This document shows, in pieces, positions 35,841-49,410 of a stretch of 64,000 nt of DNA (positions are counted from its first letter, which is position 1; every line of letters starts with the position of its first letter). Where the stretch lies: positions 4,655,501 through 4,719,500 of the forward strand of contig CP047152.1 in assembly GCA_041879295.1 (NCBI GenBank). Reading direction: 5' to 3'. Source of the DNA: Pseudomonas putida. Its GTDB lineage: Bacteria > Pseudomonadota > Gammaproteobacteria > Pseudomonadales > Pseudomonadaceae. The notes beneath the pieces were generated by a model that was not told the DNA's origin, made no database searches, and worked only from the letters and a program-made list of their open reading frames with translations. The translations under genes were made by a program, and so were the position numbers.

Positions 35841-36785
35841 TCAAACCTCGGGCCAGAACGCCCGGATGCCGGCCACACCCTGTGCACCCGCTTCCCAAGC
35901 CTGCTCGCGCTCACTCGGCCCTACCCCACCCAGCAGATACACCGGTTTGTTGAACCCGGCAATCACGCGCTGCGCCTCATCCCAGCCCAGCGGCACCGCA
36001 TCCGGATGAGTCTGGGTTGCCTGCACTGGCGACAGGGTGACAAAGTCCACGCCCATCTGCTCAGCCAGCGCCAGCTCCTCGGCACTGTGGCAGGACGCGG
36101 CCAACCAGCGTTCCTTGGGGAACGGCCGGCCCCTGGCAGCGTACTTGCGCAGTTGCGCGGCCGTCAGGTGCCAACCTGCCGCTGGGAAATCACCCAGCCA
36201 TTCCAGTGGCCCTTTAAGCATCAACTGCGCCTTGCCCGCACACAGCCCGACCGCATCCACCGCCACGTCGCGGTACTTGGGGTCGTACATGTCCGGAGCA
36301 CGCAACTGGATAAGGCGAATGCCGTTGGCCACCGCCTTCTGGATGCCCTTGAGCAGCTGCGGCACCTCCAGGCCATCCGGGGTGATCAGGTACTGGTCCG
36401 GCAGGCGCGCAGCGGCGACGATCGGCTTGTTGGCCTCGGGGAATTCGTACTGCGGCAAATCGCGCGGGGCAACCCACTCCAGCGGCTGGCCTTCGGCACC
36501 ATGGGGTTCGCCAGTGAACGCTTCGACCTCGCGCACATCCAGCAGCACCTGCTTGTCCGGGTAGTCATGGCTGACCTTGATCAGCGCACGCGACCGGGTT
36601 ACCTCAATGCCCAGCTCCTCGCGCAACTCGCGGGCAAGCGCCGCTTCGACGCTCTCGCCTTCCTCCACCTTGCCACCGGGAAACTCCCACAAGCCGCCCT
36701 GGTGCTGGGTATCGGCACGACGTGCGATCAGAATACGGCCATCAGCACCGCGAATGACGGCCGCTACTACATGAATCCGTTTCAC
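35841..36785 (-). CDS. mutT: Nudix hydrolase fused to a ThiE-like domain
   Basis: A 314-residue fusion. Residues 1-130 are a MutT-type Nudix domain with a full Nudix box beginning GGKVEEGESVEAALA and ending REELGIE, which cleans 8-oxo-dGTP from the nucleotide pool. Residues 132-314 resemble a thiamine-phosphate synthase TIM barrel (IRLIQLRAPDM, WHLTAAQLRK, LSPVQATQTHPDA, LLGGVGPSE). The second domain lacks an obvious thiE operon context and its activity is unknown. The start ATG overlaps the GST stop as ATGA. This two-domain form is common in pseudomonads, from memory. Confidence 0.9.
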   Translation of the reverse strand: MKRIHVVAAVIRGADGRILIARRADTQHQGGLWEFPGGKVEEGESVEAALARELREELGIEVTRSRALIKVSHDYPDKQVLLDVREVEAFTGEPHGAEGQPLEWVAPRDLPQYEFPEANKPIVAAARLPDQYLITPDGLEVPQLLKGIQKAVANGIRLIQLRAPDMYDPKYRDVAVDAVGLCAGKAQLMLKGPLEWLGDFPAAGWHLTAAQLRKYAARGRPFPKERWLAASCHSAEELALAEQMGVDFVTLSPVQATQTHPDAVPLGWDEAQRVIAGFNKPVYLLGGVGPSEREQAWEAGAQGVAGIRAFWPEV

Positions 36786-37414
36786 GCTTCACGCTCCTCC
36801 AGGCCTGCCTGTTGCCATGCCTGGAAGGCTGGCCACTGATAAATGGTCTCGATGTAGGCTGCCGCCTCAGCGGGGACTTCTACGCGGTAGGTGCGCAGGC
36901 GCACGGCCACCGGGGCAAAGAAGGCATCGGCCAGGCTTGCCTTGCCGAACAGGAACGGGCCGCTGTCCTTGGCCACCAGACGGCATTCGGACCACAGCGC
37001 AACGATACGGTCGATGTCGATTTGCACGTCCAGCGGCACGTTGTCCAGCGCCTGGTCGCGCGACAAGTCGAACGGCATGGCGCCGCGCAGGGCAAAAAAG
37101 CCGCTATGCATCTGCGCACAGGCCGAACGGGCCTGGGCTCGCGCCGCCACATCGGCAGGCCACATCTGGGCTTCGGGGTGGCGTTCGTTGAGGTATTCGG
37201 CAATGGCCAGCGAGTCCGCGATCACACCGTGCTCGGTCTTGAGCAGCGGTACCTTGCCGGTGGAGGAGAAAGCGAGGATGCGCTGGCGGGTATCAGGCTG
37301 GTTCAGCTTGATCAGGGTTTCTTCGTAGGGCATGCCAGCCAGCTCGAGGGCCAAGGCGCCACGCAGCGACCAGGAGGAGTACAGCTTGTCGCCGATGATC
37401 AGGTGATAGCTCAT
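36782..37414 (-). CDS. glutathione S-transferase family protein
   Basis: A 210-residue GST. The N-terminal thioredoxin fold has SSWSLRGALALELAG (likely the active-site Ser region), the cis-Pro at GKVPLL and the glutathione-binding DSLAIAEYL. The C-terminal domain is all-helical. It is close to the zeta/yfcF-like bacterial group, substrate unknown. It overlaps the Nudix gene by four bases and follows argJ at a distance of about 155 bp with REP elements between. Confidence 0.88.
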   Translation of the reverse strand: MSYHLIIGDKLYSSWSLRGALALELAGMPYEETLIKLNQPDTRQRILAFSSTGKVPLLKTEHGVIADSLAIAEYLNERHPEAQMWPADVAARAQARSACAQMHSGFFALRGAMPFDLSRDQALDNVPLDVQIDIDRIVALWSECRLVAKDSGPFLFGKASLADAFFAPVAVRLRTYRVEVPAEAAAYIETIYQWPAFQAWQQAGLEEREA

Positions 37415-37448
37415 GGTTCGGCTCCATCAGGTTTGTATTGCAAAACCC

Positions 37449-37556
37449 GCAGGCCGCTGCGCGGCCTTTCGCGGGCAAGCCCGCTCCTACAGGGACCGCA
37501 CCGCTCCTGCAGGCATTGCAACACCTGTGGGAGCGGGCGTGCCCGCGAAGAGGCTT
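37449..37556. repeat. REP pair between argJ and the GST gene
   Basis: A REP copy (GCGGCCTTTCGCGGGCAAGC onwards, 37456-37492) faces an inverted copy (CTGTGGGAGCGGGCGTGCCC onwards, 37525-37556). The pair is imperfect and separated by a CGCTCCTGCAGG linker. Confidence 0.8.
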
Positions 37557-37569
37557 TCGGATCAGTAGA

Positions 37570-38787
37570 TCAGGTACGGTACTCGGCGTTGATCTTCACG
37601 TACTCGTGGGACAGGTCGGTCGTCCAGATGGTTTCGCTGCACTGGCCACGGCCCAGCTCGATACGGATGGTGATCTCTTCCTGGGCCATCACTGCCGAAC
37701 CCTGCGCCTCGGTATAGCTCGGGCTGCGGCCGCCTTGGCTCGCAATGCAAACGTTGTCCAGGTAAACGTCGATCAGGCTCACATCCAGTTCCGGCACACC
37801 GGCACGGCCAACCGCGGCGAGGATGCGGCCCCAGTTCGGGTCGGAGGCGAACAGCGCGGTCTTGATCAGCGGCGAGTGGGCCACGGCGTAACCGACGTCC
37901 AGGCACTCCTGGTGGTTGCCACCACCGTTGACCTGCACTGTCACGAACTTGGTCGCGCCTTCGCCGTCACGGACGATGGCCTGGGCCACTTCCATGCACA
38001 CCTCGAACACGGCCTTTTTCAGCGCTTCGAAGAGCGCGCCGCTGGCTTCGGTCACTTCCGGCAGGTCGGCCTTGCCGGTAGCGATCAGCATGCAGCAATC
38101 GTTGGTCGAGGTGTCACCATCGATAGTGATGCGATTGAACGACTTGTTGGCGCCGTCGAGCATCAGGTCCTTGAGTACCTTTGGCGCCACCTTGGCGTCG
38201 GTGGCGATGTAACCCAGCATGGTCGCCATGTTCGGGCGGATCATGCCTGCCCCCTTGCTGATGCCGGTGACGGTAACGGTCACGCCATCGTGCTGGAACT
38301 GGCGGCTGGCCCCCTTGGGCAGGGTGTCGGTGGTCATGATGCCGGTAGCGGCCTCAGCCCAGTTGTTTTCCGACAGGTTGTCGAGCGCCGCCTGCAGCGC
38401 GCCTTCGATCTTCTCGACCGGCAGCGGCTCACCGATCACGCCGGTGGAAAACGGCAGTACCGACTCGGCCGGTACGCCAGCCAGTTCGGCCAGCTTGGCG
38501 CAGGTACGCTCGGCGGCGGCCAGGCCCGGCGCGCCGGTGCCGGCGTTGGCGTTACCTGTGTTGGTCAGCAGGTAGCGCACGGTGCCCTGTACACGCTGCT
38601 TGGACAGGATCACCGGCGCGGCGCAGAAGGCGTTGAGGGTGAACACACCCGCCACGCTGGAGCCTTCGGCACAGCGCATGACCACCACATCCTTGCGCCC
38701 CGGGCGCTTGATACCGGCAGAAGCGATACCGAGTTCAAAACCCGGAACCGGGTGCAGGGTGGGCAAAGGACCAAGACCAACAGCCAT
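37570..38787 (-). CDS. argJ: bifunctional ornithine acetyltransferase / N-acetylglutamate synthase
   Basis: A 405-residue ArgJ that moves acetyl groups from N-acetylornithine to glutamate, recycling acetate in arginine synthesis. The proenzyme cleaves itself before the nucleophilic Thr in [10 protein letters not shown] near the middle, giving alpha and beta chains. Substrate motifs GDTSTNDC and [14 protein letters not shown] are seen. The ATG at 38787 has GGAG nine bases upstream; longer frames upstream are REP sequence. It follows secA after a hairpin-rich gap. Confidence 0.95.
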   Translation of the reverse strand: MAVGLGPLPTLHPVPGFELGIASAGIKRPGRKDVVVMRCAEGSSVAGVFTLNAFCAAPVILSKQRVQGTVRYLLTNTGNANAGTGAPGLAAAERTCAKLAELAGVPAESVLPFSTGVIGEPLPVEKIEGALQAALDNLSENNWAEAATGIMTTDTLPKGASRQFQHDGVTVTVTGISKGAGMIRPNMATMLGYIATDAKVAPKVLKDLMLDGANKSFNRITIDGDTSTNDCCMLIATGKADLPEVTEASGALFEALKKAVFEVCMEVAQAIVRDGEGATKFVTVQVNGGGNHQECLDVGYAVAHSPLIKTALFASDPNWGRILAAVGRAGVPELDVSLIDVYLDNVCIASQGGRSPSYTEAQGSAVMAQEEITIRIELGRGQCSETIWTTDLSHEYVKINAEYRT

Positions 38788-38842
38788 TAGAGCGCTCCTA
38801 GAAAAAACGATGATTTCGAAAAAGGGGCCGCTTCGCGCCCCA

Positions 38843-38924
38843 TCGCGACACAAGGCCGCTCCCACAAGGATCGCGCCCGTTGATGGACGAGCGCGGTACC
38901 TGTGGGAGCGGCCTTGTGTCGCGA
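38843..38924. repeat. 24-bp perfect inverted repeat between secA and argJ
   Basis: TCGCGACACAAGGCCGCTCC begins a 24-base arm (38843-38866) that is exactly inverted at 38901-38924 with a 34-base loop; it is a second REP type. Next to secA, GGGCCGC/GCGGCCC (38926-38944) forms a further stem followed by TTTCG in the secA direction, a possible weak terminator. Confidence 0.85.
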
Positions 38925-38969
38925 AAGGGCCGCAAAGCGGCCCCAGGCTTGTACAACGTACGGTTCAGA

Positions 38970-41705
38970 TCACTCGATCTGACCATGGCAATGCTTGAAC
39001 TTCTTGCCCGAGCCGCACCAGCACGGCTCGTTGCGGCCCAGCTTCTGGTCATTGCGTACTGGCGCCGAGGCTACCGCTACTTCGGCCCCCTCCTCGCTCA
39101 GTTGCTCACTTTCCAGGCCCGATACAGCGGCGTGCTGGAATTGCATGCGGCTAGCCAGCTCTTCGGCCTCGCGGCGCAGGCGGGCTTCTTCTTCGGCTGG
39201 GTCTTCGCGGCGAACCTGTACGTGCGACAGCACACGGATGGTGTCGCGCTTGATCGACTCCAGCAGTTCCTGGAACAGGCTGAACGACTCGCGCTTGTAC
39301 TCCTGCTTCGGGTTCTTCTGCGCATAACCACGCAGGTGAATACCGTGACGCAGGTGGTCCATGGTCGACAGGTGGTCTTTCCACAGGTCGTCCAGCACGC
39401 GCAGCAGAATCTGCTTCTCGAAGGTTCGCAGGGCTTCGAGACCAGCCTGGTCTTCCTTCTCGGTGTAGGCAGCGGTGATCTCGCTCAGCAGCTTCTCGCG
39501 CAAGGTCTCTTCGTAGAGGTGATCGTCCTCGTCGAGCCATTGCTGGATTGGCAACTTGATGGCGAAATCGCTGGCCAGCGAAGCCTCCAGGCCGGCAACG
39601 TCCCACTGCTCTGGCAGCGACTGCGGCGGAATGTGCTGGCTGATGGTAGCGTCCAGTACTTCCTTGCGGAATTCGACGATGGTGTCACCAATGTTCTCGG
39701 CGGCCAGCAAGCTGTTGCGCATGTGGTAGATCACCTTGCGCTGTTCGTTGGCGACGTCGTCATATTCGAGCAATTGCTTACGAATGTCGAAGTTGCGGCC
39801 TTCGACCTTGCGTTGGGCTTTCTCGATAGCGTTGGTGACCATGCGGTGCTCGATGGCCTCGCCCGACTGCATGCCCAGTGCCTTCATGAAGTTCTTCACC
39901 CGGTCAGAGGCGAAGATGCGCATCAGGCTGTCTTCCAGCGACAGGTAGAAGCGGCTGGAGCCCGGGTCGCCCTGACGACCGGAGCGGCCACGCAGCTGGT
40001 TGTCGATACGGCGCGATTCGTGGCGCTCGGAAGCGATTACATGCAGGCCACCCGTTTCGATCACTTGCTGGTGACGCTTCTGCCAGTCGGCCTTGATCTG
40101 GGCGATCTGCTCGGCGGTCGGGTTTTCCAGGGCAGCCACTTCGGCTTCCCAGTTACCGCCCAGCAGGATATCGGTACCACGGCCAGCCATGTTGGTGGCG
40201 ATGGTCAGTGCACCGGGCGCGCCTGCCTGCGCAATAATCTCGGCTTCCTTCTCGTGATACTTGGCGTTGAGCACCTTGTGGTCGATACCTTCCTTTTTCA
40301 GGAGGTTGGACATGTGCTCGGAAGTTTCAATGGTCGCGGTACCCACCAGCACCGGGCGGCCCAGCTTCATGCTTTCCTTGATGTCGGCGATGATCGCGGC
40401 GTATTTCTCGTCAGCGGTCAGGTACACCAGGTCGTTGTAGTCCTTACGCGCCAGTGGCTTGTTCGGCGGAATGACCATCACGTTCAGGCCGTAGATCGAC
40501 TGGAACTCGAACGCTTCGGTGTCGGCGGTACCGGTCATGCCGGACAGCTTGGTGTACAGGCGGAAATAGTTCTGGAACGTGGTCGAAGCCAGGGTCTGGC
40601 TCTCGGCCTGGATGTTCAGGTTCTCTTTTGCTTCGATGGCCTGGTGCAGGCCCTCGGAGAGACGACGACCTGGCATGGTACGGCCGGTGTGTTCGTCAAT
40701 CAGCAGGACCTGGCCGTCCTGAACGATGTACTCGACGTTGCGGTGGAACAACTTGTGTGCACGAAGACCGGCGTAGACGTGTGTCAGCAAGCCCAGGTTG
40801 TGCGCGGAGTACAGGCTCTCGCCTTCGGCGAGCAGGCCCGCCTGGGCCAGCATCTCTTCGATGAACTGGTGGCCGGCTTCGTTCAGTTCCACCTGGCGAC
40901 TCTTCTCGTCGATGGTGAAGTGGCCTTCCTGGGTGACCTGGCCTTCGACCTCTTCGATGTGCTGGGTGAGGCGCGGGATCAGGCGGTTGATCTCGATGTA
41001 CAGCTTGGAGCTGTCCTCGGCCTGACCGGAAATGATCAGCGGGGTACGCGCTTCGTCGATGAGGATGGAGTCGACTTCGTCGATCACGGCGAAGTTCAGT
41101 TCACGCTGGAACTTCTCGTCCTGGCTGAACGCCATGTTGTCGCGCAGGTAGTCGAAACCGAATTCGTTGTTGGTGCCGTAGGTGATGTCGGCGGCATAGG
41201 CGGCGCGCTTTTCTTCCGGCGGCTGGAAGGCCGAGACGATACCGACCGACAGACCGAGGAATTCGTACAGCGGGCGCATCCAGTTGGCGTCACGGCGCGC
41301 CAGATAGTCGTTGACGGTGACCACGTGCACGCCCTTGCCGGACAATGCATTGAGGTAAACGGCCAGGGTACCGACCAAGGTCTTGCCTTCACCGGTGCGC
41401 ATTTCTGCGATCATACCCTCGTGCAGGGTCATGCCGCCGATCAACTGCACATCGAAATGGCGCATGCCCATTACGCGCTTACCGGCCTCTCGGGCCACGG
41501 CGAAGGCTTCGGGCAGCAATTGGTCCAGTGTCTCGCCTTTGGCCAGGCGCTCCTTGAACTCTACGGTCTTGCCCCGCAGTTGCTCGTCGGAGAGGGCCAC
41601 CATCTTCTCTTCGAAGGCATTGACGATACTCACCGTCTTGAGCATGCGTTTGACTTCACGCTCGTTCTTGCTTCCAAAAAGTTTTTTTAACAAAGGCGCA
41701 AACAT
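38970..41705 (-). CDS. secA: preprotein translocase ATPase SecA
   Basis: A 911-residue SecA that drives unfolded preproteins through SecYEG. Walker A is MRTGEGKT at 102-109 with Lys108; the DEAD-like motif is [27 protein letters not shown] is the arginine-finger region of the second nucleotide domain. The C terminus carries the zinc- and SecB-binding tail [16 protein letters not shown] 41705 begins [16 protein letters not shown] as in other SecA proteins; its ribosome-binding site is weak. TAGAAT at 41793-41788 may be the promoter -10. Confidence 0.98.
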   Translation of the reverse strand: MFAPLLKKLFGSKNEREVKRMLKTVSIVNAFEEKMVALSDEQLRGKTVEFKERLAKGETLDQLLPEAFAVAREAGKRVMGMRHFDVQLIGGMTLHEGMIAEMRTGEGKTLVGTLAVYLNALSGKGVHVVTVNDYLARRDANWMRPLYEFLGLSVGIVSAFQPPEEKRAAYAADITYGTNNEFGFDYLRDNMAFSQDEKFQRELNFAVIDEVDSILIDEARTPLIISGQAEDSSKLYIEINRLIPRLTQHIEEVEGQVTQEGHFTIDEKSRQVELNEAGHQFIEEMLAQAGLLAEGESLYSAHNLGLLTHVYAGLRAHKLFHRNVEYIVQDGQVLLIDEHTGRTMPGRRLSEGLHQAIEAKENLNIQAESQTLASTTFQNYFRLYTKLSGMTGTADTEAFEFQSIYGLNVMVIPPNKPLARKDYNDLVYLTADEKYAAIIADIKESMKLGRPVLVGTATIETSEHMSNLLKKEGIDHKVLNAKYHEKEAEIIAQAGAPGALTIATNMAGRGTDILLGGNWEAEVAALENPTAEQIAQIKADWQKRHQQVIETGGLHVIASERHESRRIDNQLRGRSGRQGDPGSSRFYLSLEDSLMRIFASDRVKNFMKALGMQSGEAIEHRMVTNAIEKAQRKVEGRNFDIRKQLLEYDDVANEQRKVIYHMRNSLLAAENIGDTIVEFRKEVLDATISQHIPPQSLPEQWDVAGLEASLASDFAIKLPIQQWLDEDDHLYEETLREKLLSEITAAYTEKEDQAGLEALRTFEKQILLRVLDDLWKDHLSTMDHLRHGIHLRGYAQKNPKQEYKRESFSLFQELLESIKRDTIRVLSHVQVRREDPAEEEARLRREAEELASRMQFQHAAVSGLESEQLSEEGAEVAVASAPVRNDQKLGRNEPCWCGSGKKFKHCHGQIE

Positions 41706-41937
41706 ATCGGCAGGATCTTCCACACGTAGGGATGGAGGGCGGCCCCATGAGTCGCCCGTGCAGCCCATAGGCCGCATGCGAACGAGCATTCTACCCGGAA
41801 ACGATGGTGAGGAAAGTGGTGGTTTTCCACGATGCTGATACAGCGTTTTGGCAGGGGCCTGTTTTAGATAGGGGCATTTTCACTGAGTTCAAGGCTTGGC
41901 AACATGAAAGCTATCGAGAACCAGTCTTGTCTTTGGC

Positions 41938-42033
41938 TGCCTGTGCCGGCCTCTTCGCGGGTGAACCCGCTCCTACAAGATATCGATAACCCTGGTAGGA
42001 GCGGGTTCACCCGCGAAGAGGCCGGCACAGGCA
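41938..42033. repeat. 38-bp perfect inverted REP pair upstream of secA and dciA
   Basis: The arms 41938-41975 and 41996-42033 (TGCCTGTGCCGGCCTCTTCG onwards) are exact inverses with a 20-base loop containing GATATC. They lie in the 372-bp divergent gap. The remainder, 41706-41937, holds the secA promoter region (TAGAAT at 41793-41788) and nothing else recognised. Confidence 0.93.
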
Positions 42034-42077
42034 ACGGAGATGTTAGACTGTGCCCACGTCACCTCACGCGTACCCCC

Positions 42078-42533
42078 ATGGCCTATAAACCTTCCCCCGC
42101 CCAGCCGCCCTCCGCCCTGTTGCGCCAGGTGCGCCCGCTGCGCCTGCTGCTGAACCAGGCCGAGCGCCTGGAGCATTTGCAGCGCCTGCTGGAAAGCCAG
42201 TTGCAACCGGCCGCCCGCGAGCACTGCCATGTGGCGTCCTGGCGCGATGGCACTTTGTTGCTGGTGGTAACCGACGGCCATTGGGCAACCCGCCTGCGCT
42301 ACCAGCAGAAGCGTTTGCTGGCGGCACTGCAGGCCATGGAAGCATTCGGCAACCTCAGGCGCATCCTGTACAAAGTGCAGCCGCCGCTGGTGCCGGCCAA
42401 GCGTGGTGGGCATGCTGCCGAGCTTTCGAACAGCGCGGCCGAGAGCCTGCGCGACACCGCCGAGGGCATTACCGACCCCAAACTGCGCGCAGCACTGGAA
42501 CGCTTGGCCGCCCACGCTCAGGACAAGCCATAA
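42078..42533 (+). CDS. dciA: DciA (DUF721) replicative helicase operator protein
   Basis: A 151-residue DUF721 protein. The KH-like N-terminal domain (residues 10-110) includes LNQAERLEHLQRLLESQLQ and WRDGTLLLVVTDGHWATRLRYQ; the C-terminal 40 residues look disordered then helical. DciA loads or opens DnaB-type helicase in bacteria lacking DnaC. In P. aeruginosa the experimentally studied dciA also lies between lpxC and secA, from memory, which supports the name. It is transcribed divergently from secA and convergently to lpxC. Confidence 0.85.
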   Translation: MAYKPSPAQPPSALLRQVRPLRLLLNQAERLEHLQRLLESQLQPAAREHCHVASWRDGTLLLVVTDGHWATRLRYQQKRLLAALQAMEAFGNLRRILYKVQPPLVPAKRGGHAAELSNSAAESLRDTAEGITDPKLRAALERLAAHAQDKP

Positions 42534-42535
42534 AA

Positions 42536-42557
42536 AAGGCCACCCGAAGGTGGCCTT
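42536..42557 (-). terminator. terminator of the dcw-lpxC operon
   Basis: A nine-base stem AAGGCCACC/GGTGGCCTT with a CGAA loop is followed on the minus strand by six T residues, 24 bases after the lpxC stop. It may also stop dciA weakly on the plus strand. Confidence 0.88.
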
Positions 42558-42580
42558 AATGAACTAGAGAGTGTTCGAAC

Positions 42581-43528
<948 letters not shown>

Positions 43529-43604
43529 TCAACAAAGGCTGGGGATGATAACAGACCCAACCTTTGATGAATACCAATCACCTTTATACCCCTGATAAAT
43601 TCCA

Positions 43605-44801
43605 TTAATCAGCCTGACGACGCAGAAATGCCGGGATATCGAGGTAGTCCAGGTCATCCTGAGGGTTCAGTTTAGCGGCTGCGGCAGCACCTGCATGCGC
43701 CTGGTTGCGCATGACGGTCGGGCGCTCCAGGTCACGGTAGTTGACCGCTGGCTGCTCCTGGCGCACCGGCGCAGGATTGGACGCCTCGTATGCCTGCTGG
43801 GCAGTCTGCAGGGTATTGTCGACCACCTTCACAGGCTTCTCGATGCGTGCGCCCAGACCAGTGGCCACCACGGTCACGTGCAATTCGTCGCGCATGTCCG
43901 GGTCGATCACGGTGCCGACCTTGACCATCGCGTGGTCGGAGGCGAAGGCTTCGATGATGCTACCCACGTCGGAGTACTCACCCAGCGACAGGTCCGGGCC
44001 TGCGGTGATGTTCACCAGGATACCGCGGGCGCCCTGCAGGTTGACGTCTTCCAGCAGCGGGTTACGGATAGCTGCCTCGGTGGCTTCGCGCGCACGGTTC
44101 GGGCCGCTGGCGCAGCCAGTACCCATCATGGCCATGCCCATTTCACCCATCACGGTACGCACGTCGGCGAAGTCGACGTTGATCATGCCGGGGCGCTTGA
44201 TGATGTCGGAGATACCGCGTACGGCACCAGCCAGTACATCGTCAGCCTTGGCGAAGGCGGACAGCAGGCTGGCATCCTTGCCCAGGATGGTCAGCAGCTT
44301 CTCGTTGGGGATGGTGATCAACGAGTCGACGCTTTCAGCCAGCATGCGGATGCCTTCATCGGCGATCTGCATGCGCTTGCGGCCTTCGAACGGGAACGGA
44401 CGAGTCACCACTGCAACGGTGAGGATACCCATTTCCTTGGCCACTTCGGCAATGATTGGCGCAGCACCGGTACCGGTACCGCCACCCATGCCGGTGGTGA
44501 TGAACACCATGTTGGTGCCCTGCAGCACTTCAGCGATGCGCTCACGGTCTTCCAGCGCGGCCTGACGGCCGACCTCCGGATTGGCACCGGCACCCAGGCC
44601 CTTGGTCACGCCAGTGCCCAATTGCAGGATGGTGCGCGCGCCAATGTTTTTCAGCGCCTGGGCATCGGTGTTGGCGCAGATGAATTCCACGCCTTCGATG
44701 CTGCTCTTGACCATGTGATTGACGGCGTTGCCGCCACCACCACCAACGCCGATCACCTTGATGACCGGGCTTTGCGGGACGTTGTCTACGAGCTCGAACA
44801 T
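43605..44801 (-). CDS. ftsZ: cell division GTPase FtsZ
   Basis: A 398-residue tubulin-like GTPase forming the Z ring. The nucleotide motif GMGGGTGTG is at 104-112, the T7 synergy loop NVDFADVRTVM follows near 205, and the C-terminal peptide LDIPAFLRRQAD that binds FtsA/ZipA is complete after a variable linker. The ATG at 44801 has a strong AAGGAGAGG upstream. It follows ftsA by 55 bp. Confidence 0.98.
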   Translation of the reverse strand: MFELVDNVPQSPVIKVIGVGGGGGNAVNHMVKSSIEGVEFICANTDAQALKNIGARTILQLGTGVTKGLGAGANPEVGRQAALEDRERIAEVLQGTNMVFITTGMGGGTGTGAAPIIAEVAKEMGILTVAVVTRPFPFEGRKRMQIADEGIRMLAESVDSLITIPNEKLLTILGKDASLLSAFAKADDVLAGAVRGISDIIKRPGMINVDFADVRTVMGEMGMAMMGTGCASGPNRAREATEAAIRNPLLEDVNLQGARGILVNITAGPDLSLGEYSDVGSIIEAFASDHAMVKVGTVIDPDMRDELHVTVVATGLGARIEKPVKVVDNTLQTAQQAYEASNPAPVRQEQPAVNYRDLERPTVMRNQAHAGAAAAAKLNPQDDLDYLDIPAFLRRQAD

Positions 44802-44856
44802 TTTCCCTCTCCTTACAGTTCTCTAGTTGTTGCGCCTACCACTACTGCTTTGAAAC

Positions 44857-46119
44857 TTAGAAGTTGCCCTGGACCCACTTCTTGAAGCGTTCAAGCACTG
44901 GGGCCTTCGGTTCATCGCCATAGCTGTTGCTGCTGCTGTTGCTGTTACCGGTCAGGGCCAAGTCCTCGGACTGCTTGAGCAGGCCGTAGGTGAGCAAGCC
45001 CACACCAGTGGAATAGATCGGGTTGCGCACCACGTCGCTCAGCCCCCGAACGCTGTGCGGCACGCCCAGGCGTACCGGCATGTGGAAGATTTCCTCGGCC
45101 AGTTCCACGGCACCTTCCATCTTCGCGGTGCCACCGGTGAGGACGATGCCGGCGGGCACCAGGTCTTCGTAGCCGCTGCGGCGCAGTTCGGCCTGGATCA
45201 GGGTGAAGAGCTCGTCGTAACGTGGCTCCACCACCTCGGCCAGGGCCTGGCGCGACAGCTCGCGCGGTGGGCGATCGCCCACGCTCGGCACCTTGATGGT
45301 CTCGCCCGCGCCAGCCAGTTTGGCCAGGGCACAGGCGTAGCGGATCTTGATTTCTTCGGCGTACTGGGTCGGGGTACGCAGGGCCATGGCGATGTCGTTG
45401 GTCACCTGGTCGCCAGCAATCGGGATGACCGCCGTGTGGCGGATGGCGCCCTCGGTGAAGATGGCGATGTCGGTGGTGCCACCACCGATGTCCACCAGGC
45501 ACACGCCCAGCTCTTTTTCATCATCGGTCAGTACCGAGTAGGCCGAAGCCAGCTGTTCGAGGATGATGTCGTCGATTTCCAGGCCGCAGCGGCGCACACA
45601 CTTCTCGATGTTCTGGGCGGCGTTGACTGCGCAAGTGACCACGTGAACCTTGGCTTCCAGGCGCACGCCAGACATGCCCAGCGGCTCGCGCACGCCTTCC
45701 TGGTTGTCGATCACGTAGTCCTGCGGCAAGGTGTGCAGCACGCGCTGGTCCGCCGGAATCGCCACGGCCTGGGCGGCGTCGAGTACGCGCTCCAGGTCGG
45801 CCAGGCTGACCTCGCGGTCACGGATGGCGACAATGCCGTGGGAGTTCAGGCTGCGGATGTGATTACCGGCCACACCGACGAACGCCGAGTGGATACGGCA
45901 GCCGGCCATCAGTTGCGCCTCTTCCACGGCGCGCTGGATCGACTGCACGGTGGACTCGATGTTCACCACCACGCCTTTTTTCAGGCCACGGGACGGATGA
46001 GTGCCGATCCCGACGATTTCCAGGGTGCCGTCTTCGCCCACTTCGCCCACCAGCGCCACCACCTTGGAGGTGCCAATGTCCAGCCCGACGATCATTTTGC
46101 CGCTATGCGCGTTTGCCAT
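44857..46119 (-). CDS. ftsA: cell division protein FtsA
   Basis: A 420-residue actin-like ATPase that ties FtsZ to the membrane. GLDIGTSKVVALVGEV is the first phosphate loop, DIGGGTTDIAIFTEG the second, GIVLTGGTAKMEG the adenosine motif; the C-terminal amphipathic membrane helix is VLERFKKWVQGNF. A Ser/Asn-rich linker (GNSNSSSNSYGDE) precedes the helix. ATG 46119 has AGGA just upstream. Confidence 0.97.
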   Translation of the reverse strand: MANAHSGKMIVGLDIGTSKVVALVGEVGEDGTLEIVGIGTHPSRGLKKGVVVNIESTVQSIQRAVEEAQLMAGCRIHSAFVGVAGNHIRSLNSHGIVAIRDREVSLADLERVLDAAQAVAIPADQRVLHTLPQDYVIDNQEGVREPLGMSGVRLEAKVHVVTCAVNAAQNIEKCVRRCGLEIDDIILEQLASAYSVLTDDEKELGVCLVDIGGGTTDIAIFTEGAIRHTAVIPIAGDQVTNDIAMALRTPTQYAEEIKIRYACALAKLAGAGETIKVPSVGDRPPRELSRQALAEVVEPRYDELFTLIQAELRRSGYEDLVPAGIVLTGGTAKMEGAVELAEEIFHMPVRLGVPHSVRGLSDVVRNPIYSTGVGLLTYGLLKQSEDLALTGNSNSSSNSYGDEPKAPVLERFKKWVQGNF

Positions 46120-46133
46120 GGTCCTGTCTCTCT

Positions 46134-47003
46134 CTAATTCTTCGCAACGGCGGGTTGGGCCGTCGTCGGTGCAATCGGTTCCCGCCAACCAACGGCAAGT
46201 CCGTTGGAATAACGCAGATCAATGCGGGCGATAGTGGTGATCTGGTCTTTGAGTGTCTTGTCGTAAATGGCAATGAAACGGCGCATCTTCTCCACCAGAT
46301 GATCGCGCCCCAGCAGCAACTCGATGCCTGGCCCGGCACTGCTCGCACCGGTGGTCAGGAACCAGCTGCCTCGCTCGCGCAGCTCCAGGCGAGCGATGGA
46401 AAAGCCCAGGGGGCGCAGCATCTGGCTCAATACCTGATACTGCTGCATGACTTGTTGCTGAGCACGCTGCGGCCCGGCCAGCTGCGGCAAATGCTCATAA
46501 TTGGCCAGCTCGCGCGGGGCGAAAGCCTGACCCTGGTTGTTGAGCAGGGCTGCATCACCCCAGCGTGCCACCGGCAGCTGTTCTTCAAGGCGGATTACCA
46601 CCTCGTCGGGCCATACCCGGCGCACTTCGGCGTGGGCGATCCACGGCATCTGCTCCAGCTCGGCCCGCATCGCCGGAAGGTCGACGCTGAAGAAGCTCGC
46701 CGCCACATAGGGCGCGATACGCTGCTGCACCGACTGCTGACTGATGTAGCTGAGGTCGCCCTGCACATCGATCTTGGTGATCGGGCGGTCGGCGTAAGGC
46801 ATCAGGCGAACGGCGCCCTCGTAGGCACCAAAGCCGGCCGCCACCAGCAACACCGGCCACAGCAAGCGCTTGAGGCCGCCCAGGCTTGGCCTGGGCAGGC
46901 GCCCCGATACGGGCTCGTCGGCCACCAGCCGGCTGGCACCACGCGGCACCGGCTTGCTACGGCCGGTAACGGGTTGCTGCTGACGTATCATCGCGCCTTG
47001 CAT
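46134..47003 (-). CDS. ftsQ: cell division protein FtsQ
   Basis: A 289-residue bitopic protein: a short basic cytoplasmic N terminus, one membrane helix near residues 48-65 ([18 protein letters not shown]), then the POTRA domain ([20 protein letters not shown]) and beta domain that bind FtsB/FtsL. It is five bases after ddlB and 14 before ftsA. Confidence 0.95.
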   Translation of the reverse strand: MQGAMIRQQQPVTGRSKPVPRGASRLVADEPVSGRLPRPSLGGLKRLLWPVLLVAAGFGAYEGAVRLMPYADRPITKIDVQGDLSYISQQSVQQRIAPYVAASFFSVDLPAMRAELEQMPWIAHAEVRRVWPDEVVIRLEEQLPVARWGDAALLNNQGQAFAPRELANYEHLPQLAGPQRAQQQVMQQYQVLSQMLRPLGFSIARLELRERGSWFLTTGASSAGPGIELLLGRDHLVEKMRRFIAIYDKTLKDQITTIARIDLRYSNGLAVGWREPIAPTTAQPAVAKN

Positions 47004-47008
47004 GGTTA

Positions 47009-49402
<2,394 letters not shown>

Positions 49403-49410
<8 letters not shown>

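Noticed and set aside
38880..41690. A 936-codon open frame antisense to secA
   Set aside because: It mirrors secA codons in a GC-rich genome, has no recognisable domains, and secA is certain on the other strand.
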